Numbered from the stretch's first letter, positions 7,272-16,365 are shown. The stretch is 58,122 nt of DNA from Treponema sp. (GCA_024693715.1 JAILKS010000024.1:1-58122); one strand, 5' to 3'. Program-made: numbers and translations. Notes: generated by a model from the letters alone, not told the origin.

Positions 7272-9716
7272 TTATTTTTCCGGAATATATGTTGCTGACC
7301 CATAAGCCTTTACAGGTCGTCCTGCATCATCGAATTCTGTTGTATAGCGGACTTTAAATGGAATTCTTCCAACAGTTAAAGGCATTTCAATTTCAATTGA
7401 TTTTTCTCCATTTTCAAGACGCTTATGAATTTCACGATAAATGTCAGCATAATCTTCCGGTATAATGCCCATGTTTATTGCAGGCTCTGGATAATTTTTT
7501 ACGACAAGTGGAAGTCCAAGATCCCTCATACATCTGAAACATGGAAACATATCCTTTGTAAGAATATTATATTCCCAGAAATAAATATTTGCCTGCTCGC
7601 TTGCCATTTTAAACCGACGTTCACTTTCAATAAATTGAAGGACGGTTTTCTTTTCCTTCGTTATATTTCTTACTGTCGCATAAAACATATAAGTTTTGGA
7701 ATTTTTTGCAATGAGCATTACATCTGTCCTTATGCAGACTTTTTCTTCACCGCAGCAATCAGATTCAATCTTACGCCAGGTTTCACAGCTTCTTTCTTCC
7801 TTTGAAGAGATTATATCTTCGATCATCTTGATATAGATTTTCTGATTATCCTTGTCCATATCCTGAAGAATATCTTTATTTATAAGCTCCGAAACACTGT
7901 TATTCATTCCAAGTTCCTGAACATATTTTTTATTTACACGAAGGATTTCAAGCTTCTTATTCTGATAGATAAACATTGCAGCCGGTCCGACAAAAGAATT
8001 AAAAAGAATACTTTCCTGAGAACCCGGTGACCAGAAATTAACTGAATCAAAATTATTTACAAATTCAACCTCGGCTTCCGGCAGACTATGCGGTTTAGAA
8101 ATAAGCACCTGCTCAAATCTCTCTTGAGGAAGAGGCTTTGAATATAAGTAACCCTGAATTGAATTACAACCGATGCTCTTTAAATAATCAGCCTGTTTAA
8201 TATCTTCAACTCCTTCTGCAATTACAGGCATCTTAAGCCATCTTGCCATATTGATGATAGAAGTTAATATTATGCCTCCGCGTTTACTTCCCGTCTTATC
8301 TGACAGGAATTTCATATCAAGCTTGATTATATCAAACGCAATATCTTTAAGGACATTCAGGGAAGAATAACCGCTTCCAAAATCATCCATCTCTACAACA
8401 TATCCATATTTATGAAGCTTTTTTACAATTTTATTTGTATAAGAACTTCCCCCCGATGCCGCAGATTCAGTTATTTCAATCCTTAATTTTTTAACAGGGA
8501 CTGCATACCGTGAACGGATAACTTCAAGCTTTTCTACAAAATCATCCTGGAAAATATCATAGCGTGAAAAATTTGTCGAAATAGGAACAACATGTATTTT
8601 TTTGTCGATACAGTTTTTTATAAACTTACATGTAAGCTCAAAAACATGCATATCAAGCACAGTTATAAAACCGTTCTGCTCAAAAATAGGAATGAAGGAA
8701 GCCGGCGAAAGAAGTCCTTTTTCCGGATGATTCCATCTTACAAGTGCTTCTGCACCAATAAGCATTCCTGTTCCATGATCATACTGCGGCTGGAAATAAA
8801 TCAAAAATTGATTCGTTTCTAAAGCCTTATCCATAGAACCAGATATTTCCTGCTCGCTCAAAAGATCATTTCTGAATGATTCATCGTAAAACAAATATCT
8901 TTTCTGATAATTTCCCTTAACAATTTTCTGTGCAAGACTGGCCCTGTCTATCATTACAGAAGCAGAAGTATGCTCTTTTATTACATAAACACCAAGATTA
9001 CATTCTATATCAAACACAAGATTATAATCCTTTATTTCTGTAATTAATTCTTCAATAAGATTTTTTAATTTAAGTCCCGATAACTTAATGAAAACAGCAA
9101 ATCTATCTGCTTCAATTCGGCTTGCAAAACCAAGATCACTTATAAGCTTATGAATTACTTCGCTTATATGAATCAAAAGCATATCGCCGCCGGCTTTTCC
9201 AAACAAATCATTTATTGCTTTAAAACGCTGAATGTCAAAATAAAGAATCGCATATTTTCCGCTCAACGATTCTTTTTTATTTGAAAGCATAATTGAATTT
9301 ACCTGCTGGGTAAATTTCCGTCTGGTGTAAAGCCCCGTAAGCTCATCATATTCTACAAGCCTTTCCAGGTGATGCATATAATCTGCATCATCATTCGTAT
9401 CTGTTATGGTTATTAAAATTGTTCTGTTTTCAGATTTTATAAAACCGACAGTAAACCATTTTTCGAGGTCATATTCTGCCCTAAGATGACATTTTGTATA
9501 ATAAACCTCTTCATCACTCTTTATAATCTGATTAAATTTTTCTTCAAGCAAAGCAACTGTTACTTTTGTAGCAATTCCTTCATCACGAAGAACTGAAAAA
9601 AAGGAACGGTTACTGAAATCAACATCAAAGAAATTATTAATCTGTACAGGATAAGAAAACTTTTTTAACTCTATATCATAAATAACCAGAATATTATTTG
9701 TATAATCTCTACTCAT
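7272..9716 (-). CDS. Degenerate GGDEF - active EAL c-di-GMP phosphodiesterase with a C-terminal PAS-like region
   Basis: The 814-residue cytoplasmic protein has no membrane segments. An N-terminal PAS-like segment (1-120) precedes a GGDEF domain (about 120-285). In that domain the signature is RIEADRF, so cyclase activity should be lost, perhaps leaving GTP sensing. The EAL domain (about 290-535) looks intact: GAEALVRW, TNFSRYD, EITES, DDFGSGYSSL, IIKLDMKFL, AEGVED and QGYLYSKPLP. The last 280 residues resemble one or two PAS domains. It should hydrolyse c-di-GMP to pGpG. A strong Shine-Dalgarno (AGGAGG) precedes the ATG. It lies 30 bp downstream of the diguanylate cyclase gene at 9747-11693, so the pair probably forms one transcript. 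Confidence 0.87.
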   Translation of the reverse strand: MSRDYTNNILVIYDIELKKFSYPVQINNFFDVDFSNRSFFSVLRDEGIATKVTVALLEEKFNQIIKSDEEVYYTKCHLRAEYDLEKWFTVGFIKSENRTILITITDTNDDADYMHHLERLVEYDELTGLYTRRKFTQQVNSIMLSNKKESLSGKYAILYFDIQRFKAINDLFGKAGGDMLLIHISEVIHKLISDLGFASRIEADRFAVFIKLSGLKLKNLIEELITEIKDYNLVFDIECNLGVYVIKEHTSASVMIDRASLAQKIVKGNYQKRYLFYDESFRNDLLSEQEISGSMDKALETNQFLIYFQPQYDHGTGMLIGAEALVRWNHPEKGLLSPASFIPIFEQNGFITVLDMHVFELTCKFIKNCIDKKIHVVPISTNFSRYDIFQDDFVEKLEVIRSRYAVPVKKLRIEITESAASGGSSYTNKIVKKLHKYGYVVEMDDFGSGYSSLNVLKDIAFDIIKLDMKFLSDKTGSKRGGIILTSIINMARWLKMPVIAEGVEDIKQADYLKSIGCNSIQGYLYSKPLPQERFEQVLISKPHSLPEAEVEFVNNFDSVNFWSPGSQESILFNSFVGPAAMFIYQNKKLEILRVNKKYVQELGMNNSVSELINKDILQDMDKDNQKIYIKMIEDIISSKEERSCETWRKIESDCCGEEKVCIRTDVMLIAKNSKTYMFYATVRNITKEKKTVLQFIESERRFKMASEQANIYFWEYNILTKDMFPCFRCMRDLGLPLVVKNYPEPAINMGIIPEDYADIYREIHKRLENGEKSIEIEMPLTVGRIPFKVRYTTEFDDAGRPVKAYGSATYIPEK

Positions 9717-9746
9717 GATATTTCCTCCTGTCTGAATTTTGTCGTT

Positions 9747-11693
9747 TTACCTTCTTTTTTTCTTTGATCTTTTTTGTAAATACATTTGAATATCAGCCCT
9801 GTCAAGCGCTTCATTAAAATCAGTTCCTTCATCAAAAGGAAGAATACAATAACCTACACTTGCAGTAACCTTTATATCCTCATCACTTTCTGAAACATCA
9901 AGAAGTTTGTTAAATTGTTCAATTCTTTTTTTCACTTTTTCATCAGTATAACTGCCAATCCCAAGAAGATAAAATTCATCACCTCCACCGCGGACACATA
10001 TTTCGTGTTTTTCAGAAATCTGCTCCAATGAATATCCTATTTTCTTAATGCCGGAATCTCCTGCTGCGTGACCATAAGTATCATTCATAAGCTTCAATCC
10101 GTCCATATCAATTACAATCGCAAGTACCTTCGAAGGTTTTTCCGTAACAGTTGCAAGAGCTTTAAACGCATTTTCCATTCCAAGCCTGTTATAAAGTCCT
10201 GTCATTGCATCATGCTCAGAAAGAAAAACTATTCTGTTTTTTGCACGAGTCATTTCAATTGCATTATTAACATAACGCATATAATTACGGCATACTGTAC
10301 CGATAACAAAATTTTCAGAACACTTATTACGCATAACTGCATATCCAAGCGGAATATCATTAAAATGAACGGAAATAAACGATGAAATAACAGGTTCGTC
10401 ACAAGGAGGAATGTATTTTGCAGGAGGAAGCATATCCTTCGTATCAAAAAGCACTTCATTTTCCTTTTCCAAAAATAAATGATTTTCAATCCCATGCTTC
10501 TCATTGAGATTATCTGCATAAATAAGCAGATGCATTTTTTCTGTAAATCCCTGTTTTAAATCAAAATCGCTATTAACCCAGTTCTGATTCATGCACAAAA
10601 ACAGACTCTCGAACGGACGAAGAAGATATTTAGATTCATAAATATTTTTAAAACATTCTACCGGAGTATAAGAAGCAGTAAGACGTTCAAAAAGATAACT
10701 TTCATTCAGAATACCCATATCGATGCCTTTCCAGACAGTCTCATCGTGAAAATCATGATTAAAATTCATTTCGCTCGTCTTAAATCTTTCGCGGGTATAA
10801 TTCACGTCTTCAGCACAACCGCAGGTAGCACCAAAACAAATATTTTTCTTTGAATCATTTTTTTCTTTTTCAATTTTATGACCGGTAAAAATCGAATGGA
10901 TTTTCTTTACAGCAAGTTCACCCGTCTGCTGATATTCAGGATAAAATGAAGTTAAAGGAGGATTATTAAGGCTTGCCTCTCTTTCTGCACCATAGCCCGT
11001 AACGATAACATCCTGAGGGACCTTTATTCCATTTTCTATAAGATAATTTATAAGACCTATTGCCATATGATCAGAGGTACATACAACAGCATCAGGAAGT
11101 TCCAGTTCACCGCTCACGTATCGTTCTGCAAGCTGTTCACCACTGTCATACCAGAAATCACCATAATAAACCTTATTATCGTCAAAAACTAAATTACATG
11201 CTTCAACTGCCGCTTTTACTCCATTTAATCTCGTAATTGAACCGTAATAATCCTTCATTCCTGTAAGAACTGCAAAATTCCTACAATCGTGGGCAGTTAT
11301 AAGATGATGAGTAATCGTATAAAAGGCCGAAAAATCGTCGGTATAAATAGTTTCATAATCTCCAAAAGCAAGGTCTATCGAAATAACCGGCTTTTTACAT
11401 TCAGACTGGATTTTGTTAAGAAGAAAATTTACAAGCGAATAATCATGATCATCTGTCATCGGAACAGGCGTAATAATGACGGCATCAAGCAAATCAAAAT
11501 TAATAAGATTATAGATATTCAGTTCTCCCTTAAGATAATCTTTAAAAAACAGACTGTTCTGCACCATGGAAGCAAACATAAAAACATCATAATCATATTT
11601 TTCACATTGCTTTAAAATACCCTTTATAACCCGCCTCTGATAATCACGCTCAGGAGAAATTGTAATTAAACCAATCCGTTTTCTCTGCCCCAT
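9747..11693 (-). CDS. LacI-type ligand-binding domain fused to an active GGDEF diguanylate cyclase (second copy)
   Basis: The 648-residue paralogue in design of the protein at 653-2641. It opens MGQRKRIGLITISPERDYQRR (start of a LacI-like sugar-binding fold), runs to about residue 280 with no DNA-binding domain, then has an ATCGC motif near 289. A middle domain follows, then GGDEF with DMDGLKLMNDTYGHAAGD and VRGGGDEF (about 566-571). The RxxD inhibition site is replaced by EKHE, so feedback inhibition is probably absent, unlike the first copy. GGAAAG precedes the ATG. It is the first gene of the pair with the EAL phosphodiesterase. The ligand is unknown. Confidence 0.85.
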   Translation of the reverse strand: MGQRKRIGLITISPERDYQRRVIKGILKQCEKYDYDVFMFASMVQNSLFFKDYLKGELNIYNLINFDLLDAVIITPVPMTDDHDYSLVNFLLNKIQSECKKPVISIDLAFGDYETIYTDDFSAFYTITHHLITAHDCRNFAVLTGMKDYYGSITRLNGVKAAVEACNLVFDDNKVYYGDFWYDSGEQLAERYVSGELELPDAVVCTSDHMAIGLINYLIENGIKVPQDVIVTGYGAEREASLNNPPLTSFYPEYQQTGELAVKKIHSIFTGHKIEKEKNDSKKNICFGATCGCAEDVNYTRERFKTSEMNFNHDFHDETVWKGIDMGILNESYLFERLTASYTPVECFKNIYESKYLLRPFESLFLCMNQNWVNSDFDLKQGFTEKMHLLIYADNLNEKHGIENHLFLEKENEVLFDTKDMLPPAKYIPPCDEPVISSFISVHFNDIPLGYAVMRNKCSENFVIGTVCRNYMRYVNNAIEMTRAKNRIVFLSEHDAMTGLYNRLGMENAFKALATVTEKPSKVLAIVIDMDGLKLMNDTYGHAAGDSGIKKIGYSLEQISEKHEICVRGGGDEFYLLGIGSYTDEKVKKRIEQFNKLLDVSESDEDIKVTASVGYCILPFDEGTDFNEALDRADIQMYLQKRSKKKRR

Positions 11694-11797
11694 ATCTTTC
11701 CGTCAAAATATTATATCACACTTATTCAAGATTTAAATAATTATTTTCTGTACTTTATACAGTTTTTTTATTATATTTAATAAAAATGGAGTGTAAA

Positions 11798-13003
11798 ATG
11801 AACGATAAACGTATTCCAATTACATTATTATGCGGCTATCTGGGAGCTGGAAAAACAACCCTGCTTAACAGAGTCCTTACAAATCAAAAAGGCTATAAGG
11901 TTGCCGTTATTGTTAACGATATCGGTGAGGTAAATGTTGACGAGCGCCTCATTTCAAAGGAAGCTAAAATTGAAGATTCAAGTTCAATTGTTCCTCTTAC
12001 CAACGGATGTATCTGCTGTACTCTGAAAAGTGATATGGTAAATCAGATTGAAAGTCTGATGAAAACCGGAAAATTCGATTACATTATGATAGAAGCATCT
12101 GGAGTTTGTGAGCCGATGCCGATTGCACAGGCTATTGAAACAATAGAAATAGGAAAGCTTGACAATGTAGTCGGAGTTGTAGATGCAAGCCGACTCGTAG
12201 ATGAATTTGACGAAGGAAAAGCACTTCTAAAAAAAGATATTGATGAAGAAGATATTGAATCTCTATTAATTCAGCAGATTGAATTCTGTTCTACTCTCAT
12301 CGTAAATAAAAAAGACCTGGTTACCGATGAACAGTTGAAAATGGTTCGTGCTGTAATCAATAAAATTCAACCTACAGTAAAAGTAATTGAAACAACACGC
12401 TGTGAAGTTCCTGTAGAAGAAATAATCGGTACTAACCGTTTCGATTTTGAAGACGTATATGCAAGTGCAGGATGGGTAAAAGAACTTGAAGCACATGATG
12501 CAGAAGAAAATGATGACGATGATGATGACCACGATGAAGAGCATCACCATGATGACCATGAACATCACCACGACCATGAGCATCATCACGATCATGAACA
12601 TCACCATGAACACAAGCATGAAGGTGAAAGTGAAGATGAATACGGAATAGGAAGCTTTGTATATTACCGGCGAAAACCTTTCGACAGACAGAAACTCGAC
12701 GAATATGCTTCACATTGGCCTAAAAACATCATTCGTTCAAAAGGTGTAATCTGGTTTGCAGATGAAGAAGATATGGCAGTTGTGCTTGAAACAAGCGGCA
12801 GAAACATTCAGGCAGGATATTCAGGAAACTGGCTTGCAAGCTGTCCACCGGCAGAAATTGAACAGGTCCTGAAAGAAGACCCACAAATGAAAAAAGACTG
12901 GGATGAAAAGGTCGGTGACAGGATGATTAAGCTTGTAATCATTGGACGACACCTTGACAAAGAACAGATTTCAAAGGATCTTGATAATTGTCTTGCTAAA
13001 TAA
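11798..13003 (+). CDS. G3E-family GTPase, probable zinc metallochaperone (COG0523, ZagA/YciC-like)
   Basis: A GTP-driven metal-insertion chaperone. Residues 13-21 are the P-loop GYLGAGKTT. Cys71, Cys73 and Cys74 form the NGCICC metal motif, followed by a switch-like IEASGVCEP and the NKKDL guanine-specificity motif. A remarkable His/Asp/Glu-rich linker at about 245-274 contains 18 histidines in 30 residues and precedes the CobW C-terminal domain, which ends GDRMIKLVIIGRHLDKEQI, as in zinc-linked YciC-type proteins. The start at 11798 is chosen because GGAG sits 6 nt upstream; the in-frame ATG at 11786 overlaps that site. The zinc assignment is inference; nickel or cobalt cannot be excluded. 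A strong terminator follows. Confidence 0.88.
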   Translation: MNDKRIPITLLCGYLGAGKTTLLNRVLTNQKGYKVAVIVNDIGEVNVDERLISKEAKIEDSSSIVPLTNGCICCTLKSDMVNQIESLMKTGKFDYIMIEASGVCEPMPIAQAIETIEIGKLDNVVGVVDASRLVDEFDEGKALLKKDIDEEDIESLLIQQIEFCSTLIVNKKDLVTDEQLKMVRAVINKIQPTVKVIETTRCEVPVEEIIGTNRFDFEDVYASAGWVKELEAHDAEENDDDDDDHDEEHHHDDHEHHHDHEHHHDHEHHHEHKHEGESEDEYGIGSFVYYRRKPFDRQKLDEYASHWPKNIIRSKGVIWFADEEDMAVVLETSGRNIQAGYSGNWLASCPPAEIEQVLKEDPQMKKDWDEKVGDRMIKLVIIGRHLDKEQISKDLDNCLAK

Positions 13004-13253
13004 AACTGAATAATGATTTTATGAACTTTAATGGGCCCCGTGATTTTTTTTCACGGGGTTTCTTTTTATTCGCAATATAAAGCGGACAATTTCTTACATA
13101 CCTGTGCTTTAAAGGAAGTCCATGATAAATGGAAAATTTGACATCACTTTGTAAAAAGCAATCCCTTATTATTTTTATTTCGCGCCTGTTACTGTTCCTT
13201 ATAATTCTCACTCCGAATTGATTTTTACATAAACTTTTTAACGGCATGCTCAT
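12996..13253 (-). CDS. Possible small basic protein, translationally coupled to the ATPase gene
   Basis: An 85-codon ORF. Its ATG is 2 nt after the stop of the upstream GspE/PilT-like gene, with a GAGGTGA Shine-Dalgarno inside the end of that gene, which is the pattern of translational coupling. The product is basic (IRNSNRREIKIIRD) with no family I recognise. Against it: the last third reads through the hairpin that terminates the plus-strand G3E gene, and the C-terminus looks random. The functional part, if any, may be the first 60 residues. Confidence 0.35.
   Translation of the reverse strand: MSMPLKSLCKNQFGVRIIRNSNRREIKIIRDCFLQSDVKFSIYHGLPLKHRYVRNCPLYIANKKKPREKKSRGPLKFIKSLFSFI
13036..13068 (+). 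terminator. Rho-independent terminator of the G3E GTPase gene
   Basis: A perfect 8-bp G/C-rich stem (CCCCGTGA at 13036-13043, TCACGGGG at 13051-13058) with a 7-T loop is followed by TTTCTTTTT. There is no U-tract on the minus strand, so it acts on plus-strand transcription. Confidence 0.9.
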
Positions 13254-13255
13254 AA

Positions 13256-14158
13256 TTATCTCACCTCACTTTCAATTTTTTTCTGTACTTCAATTACAGG
13301 TATTTTCTTTTTCAATAGATTCAAGCCTTTAACTGTAACATCCATATAATTATTAAAATGTTCAAATTTTTTATTTTTATCAGGAATAACCAGATCAGCA
13401 AGAAGATTTGTTTCTCCTTCAAAATAATTCAAATCCTGAAATATTATTGCATTAAGATTTTTATTTAGAACACTCTTCGAAATACCAAAGCTCTGCAATT
13501 TTATAAGTGCTGATGTGACATCTTCAGCACAATGAACGGCAACAATCATAATATCTTTTTTCAGAGCTTTTCGTATAATAAAACCCGCTTTTGCATTTTC
13601 AATATCATCTACAAGAAGAATATCTGGTTTGTGAAAGCAAATCTTTTGAACAAACTTTGAATACGGTTCATCAAAAAGTTCAACAGACACCGCTCCTTCA
13701 ATTGTGCATCTGTTGTTTTTAAGTGCCGTAAAAATCTTTAATTCTTTTTTAGATTTCTTCCGGATCTCATCCACAAACGACAAGGCTGTAGTTGTCTTTC
13801 CGGTTAATGGCTTTCCTGTAATAAGAAAAAATCCACGCCTTACATTAATCAGCTGTTCAAGCTTCTCAAACTGCATCTGATTAAATCCAATAAAATGAAG
13901 GGGCAAAGGAGATTTATAGTTAGAAAAATCAGCATAAATGAATTTAATTTTAGAAACTTTTTTAAATTCTACCGGAGGTTTGTTCTTACTCATTACATAA
14001 TCAACATATTGTTCAAACGCCATCCTGAGTTTACTCTCAAGACTAACATTTGCAGACTTTAAAAAAAAATCAATAACTGATCCTTTTTGTCCAAGAATTT
14101 CTACGCCATGAAGAAATGAAAATATGTCATTCAACTTAAATTGATATTTCTTCACCAT
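13256..14158 (-). CDS. Divergent GspE/PilB/PilT-type secretion or pilus ATPase domain protein
   Basis: About 300 residues. A helical N-terminal part of about 115 residues precedes a RecA-like ATPase domain: Walker A TGKPLTGKTTT, Walker B KPDILLVDDIENAK, and then VHCAEDVTSALIKLQSFGI, which lines up with the LHTNDA...RL..MGI stretch of GspE/PilT ATPases. The usual Asp-box and arginine fingers are poorly conserved. No other pilus or type II secretion genes are nearby, so it is an orphan. Start choice: AAGGAG lies just before ATG-ATG-GTG (14161, 14158, 14155); the GTG at 14179 sits in the predicted -10 region and is unlikely. Role unknown. Confidence 0.7.
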   Translation of the reverse strand: MVKKYQFKLNDIFSFLHGVEILGQKGSVIDFFLKSANVSLESKLRMAFEQYVDYVMSKNKPPVEFKKVSKIKFIYADFSNYKSPLPLHFIGFNQMQFEKLEQLINVRRGFFLITGKPLTGKTTTALSFVDEIRKKSKKELKIFTALKNNRCTIEGAVSVELFDEPYSKFVQKICFHKPDILLVDDIENAKAGFIIRKALKKDIMIVAVHCAEDVTSALIKLQSFGISKSVLNKNLNAIIFQDLNYFEGETNLLADLVIPDKNKKFEHFNNYMDVTVKGLNLLKKKIPVIEVQKKIESEVR

Positions 14159-14178
14159 CATCTCCTTTTTCCCCTTCA

Positions 14179-14207
14179 CTATATATATTGTCCAGATTGA
14201 TAAAAAA
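14179..14207 (-). promoter_or_regulatory. Promoter-like element before the ATPase gene
   Basis: On the minus strand a T6 run is followed by ATCAATCTGGACAATATATA and TAG. It resembles the element found before ssb (20319), the Rpn gene (35936) and the lamin-tail lipoprotein (24399), but is 3 bp shorter in the core. It places transcription start just upstream of the Shine-Dalgarno. Confidence 0.4.
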
Positions 14208-14210
14208 TGA

Positions 14211-14260
14211 CACTTTTTTGGAAAAAAAAATTAAAAAAATCACTTTTTTTACACTTTTTT
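14211..14260. repeat. Three CACTTTTTT repeats in the corA/ATPase divergent spacer
   Basis: CACTTTTTT occurs at 14211-14219, 14241-14249 and 14252-14260, separated by A-rich sequence. Possibly curved DNA or a regulator site; no known operator matches. Confidence 0.4.
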
Positions 14261-14286
14261 TATCTTTTCAGTCATATTTTTATGCC

Positions 14287-14315
14287 TTTTCATATTTTTT
14301 GTTTTGTGATATGAT
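14287..14315 (+). promoter_or_regulatory. corA promoter
   Basis: TTTTCA (14287-14292), a 17-bp spacer and TATGAT (14310-14315). Transcription start would be near 14322, giving a 40-nt leader that carries the AGGAG ribosome site. Confidence 0.5.
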
Positions 14316-14361
14316 GAATTTATCAGTTTGATGGTCTTATCTTAATCAATAGGAGTTTACT

Positions 14362-15411
14362 ATGATTACATACTGGCAGCAGGAAGATGGACAGTTTATA
14401 AAACTGAAAAAAGAAGAAATCACTACAAATAAACCTCTCTGGATTGATGTAAGAAACGTAACTCGTGATGAAACTACATTTATCCAGGAAGAATATAAAA
14501 TAGAACAGGATCATATTCTTGATATTCTGGACCCTGATGAACTTTCACGTCTTGAAGACGGCGAAGATTATATTCTTACAATCGTAAGGGTTCCTATTTA
14601 TGATCCTCAGGCAGAAACTCCATATTTTACAGTTCCAATCGGTATTATAATAAAAGGAAAAACTATTATTACAATCTGCTGGACTGACTGTGAAGTTATA
14701 AAGGATTTCGGTTCAAACAGAATCAAAAATATCAGGCTTACAGATTTTCCTTCATTCATCGTACAGATAATGAACAGAGCAAACCTTAATTTCCTTCGAT
14801 ATCTTAAAGAAATCAACAGACGTTCTACAAGCATCCAGAATGAAATGCGCGCAGAAATAGAAAATAAGGAAATTATGTTATTGCTTGGTCTGGAAAAATC
14901 CCTCGTTTATTTTTCAACTTCACTTAAAAGTAACGCACTTCTTCTTCAAAAAATGAAAAGCACACGTCTCATTAAATTTGATGAAGAAGATATTGATTTT
15001 GTAGAAGGCGTTGCAATAGACAACCGTCAGGCAATAGAAATGGCGGACACATACACAGACATCCTTTTTGGAGTCATGGATGCATTTTCTTCAGTCACAT
15101 CAAACAACCTTAATATCGTAATGAAAAAACTTGCGATTATTAACCTTGTAATGATGGCACCAACTTTTGTAACAAGCTTCTTTGGAATGAACTTCAAGTT
15201 ACCGTTTGAAACGCTGCCCGGTTACTGGCCTGTAATCCTTGCTACCATCACATGTATTATCTCTGTATTTATATGTTCATGGCTTTTGAATTTTAACAAG
15301 GAATCAAAATCTGCAATTAAAAAAGCAAAAAAACTCTCACGCATGCAGAAACGAAACGTGCGCAGTGAAAAAAGAAAATTACAAAAACAGGAAAAGATTC
15401 TATCTAAATAA
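14362..15411 (+). CDS. corA: CorA-family magnesium/cobalt transporter
   Basis: A 349-residue homopentameric divalent-cation channel of the inner membrane. A long soluble alpha/beta and helical N-terminal region (1-285) ends in the signature FFGMNF at the pore entrance. Two membrane helices flank it: NLVMMAPTFVTSF before the GMN loop and WPVILATITCIISVFICSW after it. The C-terminus is very basic, as usual. AGGAG lies 7 nt before the ATG. The gene is convergent with the next one, with only 2 bp between stop codons. Confidence 0.93.
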   Translation: MITYWQQEDGQFIKLKKEEITTNKPLWIDVRNVTRDETTFIQEEYKIEQDHILDILDPDELSRLEDGEDYILTIVRVPIYDPQAETPYFTVPIGIIIKGKTIITICWTDCEVIKDFGSNRIKNIRLTDFPSFIVQIMNRANLNFLRYLKEINRRSTSIQNEMRAEIENKEIMLLLGLEKSLVYFSTSLKSNALLLQKMKSTRLIKFDEEDIDFVEGVAIDNRQAIEMADTYTDILFGVMDAFSSVTSNNLNIVMKKLAIINLVMMAPTFVTSFFGMNFKLPFETLPGYWPVILATITCIISVFICSWLLNFNKESKSAIKKAKKLSRMQKRNVRSEKRKLQKQEKILSK

Positions 15412-15413
15412 AT

Positions 15414-16343
15414 CTATCTTGCATCAGAGCAGCATAATCTGAAGCCCATATAATTATAACATTCATTAGGATCATAAGAATAACGGTCACCGGCATAATA
15501 AAAAGTTGTATACGGAGACCAGCTTCCTCCCCTGCTTATTCTTTCATAACCCATCTTAGGACCGTAAGGAAGTTCCTCTGAATAATCCCCAAACCAATCC
15601 CAGCAGAATTCAAGAACATTTCCGGTCATATCAAAAATGCCGGCTTTATTTGCATTTCCACTTGAAGGTTTTGAAACAAAATTAGGATCAAAAGGGACTC
15701 CCGCTGTACCGACAATCCTTGTTGCTGCACCATTATCATAAATCCATGCAAAAAGCATTATCTCTTCAAGATTCGTAGAATTCGTACCGCTTGGTCTGTT
15801 TCCTTTTTGAAAACCAGATGAAGTTTTTCTTGCAGCATATTCCCATTCTGCTTCACTTGGAAGACGATAACCATTTGCCGTAAAATTACATTCACATAAA
15901 TCAAGTGCGGCTGAATCTGAAGAATCACGGAGAATCTTTCCTTTAAAAGTATAACATGGAGTTCTTCCTTCTATTTCACTAATTGCATTACACCACACAA
16001 CTGCATCATACCAGGTAATCATGGTTACCGGCTGATATGAATTAATCTCATCTGCAACTGCGGCTCTTTTACCTCTTGAACCTGGCTGTCCGGGATTTTG
16101 GAAAACGTATCCGAGTTTTTCTGCCTTTAGTTTTACTTCATACCAGAGTCTGTAGGTTGTTTCATATTTATTTATTGAAAAAGAAGAAAGTGTTCTTTTT
16201 ACCGGAGAGCTTTGAGAATCCTGACCCTGAGAATAGACAACGGGAGAAGAAAAAGAAACCATCTCTATGGAATTAAAATCAATTTCCTGTGCATAAAGAG
16301 CAAATGATAAAAATATAAACATCAGAAATAATAATTTTTTCAT
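15414..16343 (-). CDS. Secreted formylglycine-generating-enzyme-like (SUMF1/FGE fold) protein
   Basis: 309 residues with a signal peptide (MKKLLFLMFI... ending ALYAQ). The rest is an FGE-sulfatase/SUMF1 domain: INKYETTYRLWYEV, PVTMITWYDAVVWCNAIS, GYRLPSEAEWEYAAR, FDMTGNVLEFCWDWF, RISRGGSW and the terminal YNYMGFRLCC. These proteins are common in Treponema as secreted proteins. The two cysteines of the copper-dependent FGE active site are not clearly in place, so a structural or binding role is as likely as catalysis. GGGAG lies 5 nt upstream of the ATG. Confidence 0.85.
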   Translation of the reverse strand: MKKLLFLMFIFLSFALYAQEIDFNSIEMVSFSSPVVYSQGQDSQSSPVKRTLSSFSINKYETTYRLWYEVKLKAEKLGYVFQNPGQPGSRGKRAAVADEINSYQPVTMITWYDAVVWCNAISEIEGRTPCYTFKGKILRDSSDSAALDLCECNFTANGYRLPSEAEWEYAARKTSSGFQKGNRPSGTNSTNLEEIMLFAWIYDNGAATRIVGTAGVPFDPNFVSKPSSGNANKAGIFDMTGNVLEFCWDWFGDYSEELPYGPKMGYERISRGGSWSPYTTFYYAGDRYSYDPNECYNYMGFRLCCSDAR

Positions 16344-16365
16344 TCATACTCCCGTTTTAATTTTT

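Noticed and set aside
12266..12713. Met/Val-rich and His-rich frames antisense to the G3E GTPase
   Set aside because: They arise from the repetitive His-linker codons read on the other strand.
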